Source: Streptomyces katrae (lineage in GTDB: Bacteria; Actinomycetota; Actinomycetes; Streptomycetales; Streptomycetaceae). From it: 6,641 nucleotides of DNA. The first letter of the stretch is position 1, and each line of letters opens with the position of its first letter. Positions 6,381-6,641 of this stretch are shown piece by piece. A program made the position numbers and the translations under genes. The notes beneath the pieces are model-generated. The model did not search any database and had not been told where the DNA came from. It was given only the letters and a program-made list of their open reading frames with translations. The stretch spans positions 1 through 6,641 of the forward strand of contig NZ_JZWV01001100.1 in the NCBI RefSeq assembly GCF_000966975.1, read 5' to 3'.

Positions 6381-6387
6381 TCGTGCA
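6359..6387 (-). promoter_or_regulatory. Possible gylR promoter
   Basis: TAGTGT on the minus strand (6359-6364) is a plausible -10 box lying between the two operator elements, about 37 bp before the gylR ATG. The hexamer 17 bp upstream (TGCACG, 6382-6387) is a weak -35, as often found at activated or tightly repressed Streptomyces promoters. Confidence 0.35.
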
Positions 6388-6500
6388 TGGTTGGGTGTTT
6401 CCCGGTGTGCCGCCGACCAGGGCACCCGTCCGTGCGACCCCCGCGCACAGAATGCAGTCCGCCACGTGGGACGCCCTCACCGGGGCGGGTGCCGCACGGT

Positions 6501-6506
6501 TACCCT
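6501..6506 (+). promoter_or_regulatory. Possible -10 box of the metH promoter
   Basis: TACCCT resembles a -10 hexamer and would start transcription near 6513, just before the candidate folded leader. The DNA 17-18 bp upstream (CACCGG or TCACCG, 6477-6483) is a poor -35. In the remaining DNA between the gylR operators and this site (6381-6500) I see only a short GTGCG/CGCAC hairpin (6432-6448) and an 8-bp palindrome CCACGTGG (6462-6469). Confidence 0.25.
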
Positions 6507-6518
6507 GACCGCGTGCGC

Positions 6519-6565
6519 CCCTGACACAGCGGGGGTGCAAAGCCGACAGCCGTCGCATCCCAGGG
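6519..6565 (+). promoter_or_regulatory. Possible structured leader of metH overlapping the Shine-Dalgarno
   Basis: Nested complementary segments suggest a fold: CCCTG (6519-6523) with CAGGG (6561-6565), GGGTGC (6533-6538) with GCATCC (6555-6560, one G-U pair), and GAC (6545-6547) with GTC (6552-6554). The last two 3' arms of the outer and middle stems are directly adjacent, so the stems could stack. The outer stem covers CAGGG of the CAGGGAG SD, so the structure could limit ribosome access. It does not match the conserved sequences I know for SAH, SAM-IV or cobalamin riboswitches. Confidence 0.35.
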
Positions 6566-6574
6566 AGCTCAACC

Positions 6575-6641
6575 ATGGCCTCGTTGCCGAACCCGCCCGC
6601 AGACACCCAGACCCGGGCCGATGCCCTCCGAGAGCCGCTCG
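6575..6641 (+). CDS. metH: Methionine synthase, cobalamin-dependent (5' end only)
   Basis: Only 22 complete codons are present before the window ends. The translation MASLPNPPADTQTRADALRE resembles the N-terminus of Streptomyces MetH, where a short polar leader ending in RADALREAL precedes the homocysteine-binding domain. MetH transfers the methyl group of 5-methyltetrahydrofolate to homocysteine through B12. The ATG has AGGGAG 7 nt upstream. The gene is divergent from gylR, which is the order I remember for S. coelicolor metH and gylR. No catalytic residue is visible in the fragment, so the call depends on the leader sequence and the neighbourhood. Confidence 0.72.
   Translation, partial: MASLPNPPADTQTRADALREPL

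Noticed and set aside
6462..6469. CCACGTGG palindrome as an operator
   Set aside because: Eight bases with no extension of the symmetry and no second copy; expected by chance at this GC content.
6507..6574. Cobalamin, SAH or SAM-IV riboswitch upstream of metH
   Set aside because: I looked for their conserved core sequences and did not see them; only an unclassified possible fold remains.
6322..6606. N-terminal extension of gylR to 6606
   Set aside because: It would cross the candidate operators and the start of metH; IclR similarity and a perfect AGGAGG both place the start at 6321.

Overview
The window is GC-rich, about 70% by eye. It has GTG starts, strong Shine-Dalgarno (SD) sequences and no TTA codon that I could see in its genes. 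Gene order and protein sequences point to a Streptomyces or close relative. It carries the chromosomal glycerol catabolic locus, known in Streptomyces as gylR-gylCABX, next to the start of metH.

Almost everything is on the minus strand, so transcription runs from high to low coordinates. From right to left: an IclR-family regulator (gylR, 6321 to 5554), a 326-bp gap, the glycerol facilitator glpF (5227 to 4445), glycerol kinase glpK (4365 to 2839), FAD-linked glycerol-3-phosphate dehydrogenase glpD (2799 to 1192), a hairpin, and a PAC2-family gene (1065 to 82) in the position of gylX. On the plus strand the first 22 codons of metH (B12-dependent methionine synthase) begin at 6575 and run off the edge, divergent from gylR.

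The three central genes form one pathway. GlpF admits glycerol, GlpK traps it as glycerol-3-phosphate, and GlpD oxidises that to dihydroxyacetone phosphate for glycolysis, passing electrons to the quinone pool. GylR is the likely substrate-responsive regulator. Related sequence elements (GTTCGAC-N-ATGCCGA plus a second ATGCCGA/TTGCCG half-site exactly 20 bp away) occur upstream of both glpF and gylR, and I see them nowhere else in the intergenic DNA. They are good candidate GylR operators for both induction and autoregulation.

The gap between gylR and glpF (5228-5553) holds two hairpins after gylR (one followed by a T run), a short perfect inverted repeat, two candidate promoters about 50 bp apart, the operator, and a strong hairpin in the glpF leader. 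The gap between gylR and metH (6322-6574) holds the gylR operators and promoter on one side and, on the other, a possible folded metH leader whose stem would cover part of the SD.

I found no mobile element, CRISPR array, tRNA or rRNA, and no clearly new multi-gene system. The points most worth a second look are the phased operators, the metH leader fold, the GlpF NPV motif, the missing regulatory loop in GlpK, and the unexplained link between a PAC2 protein and glycerol catabolism.
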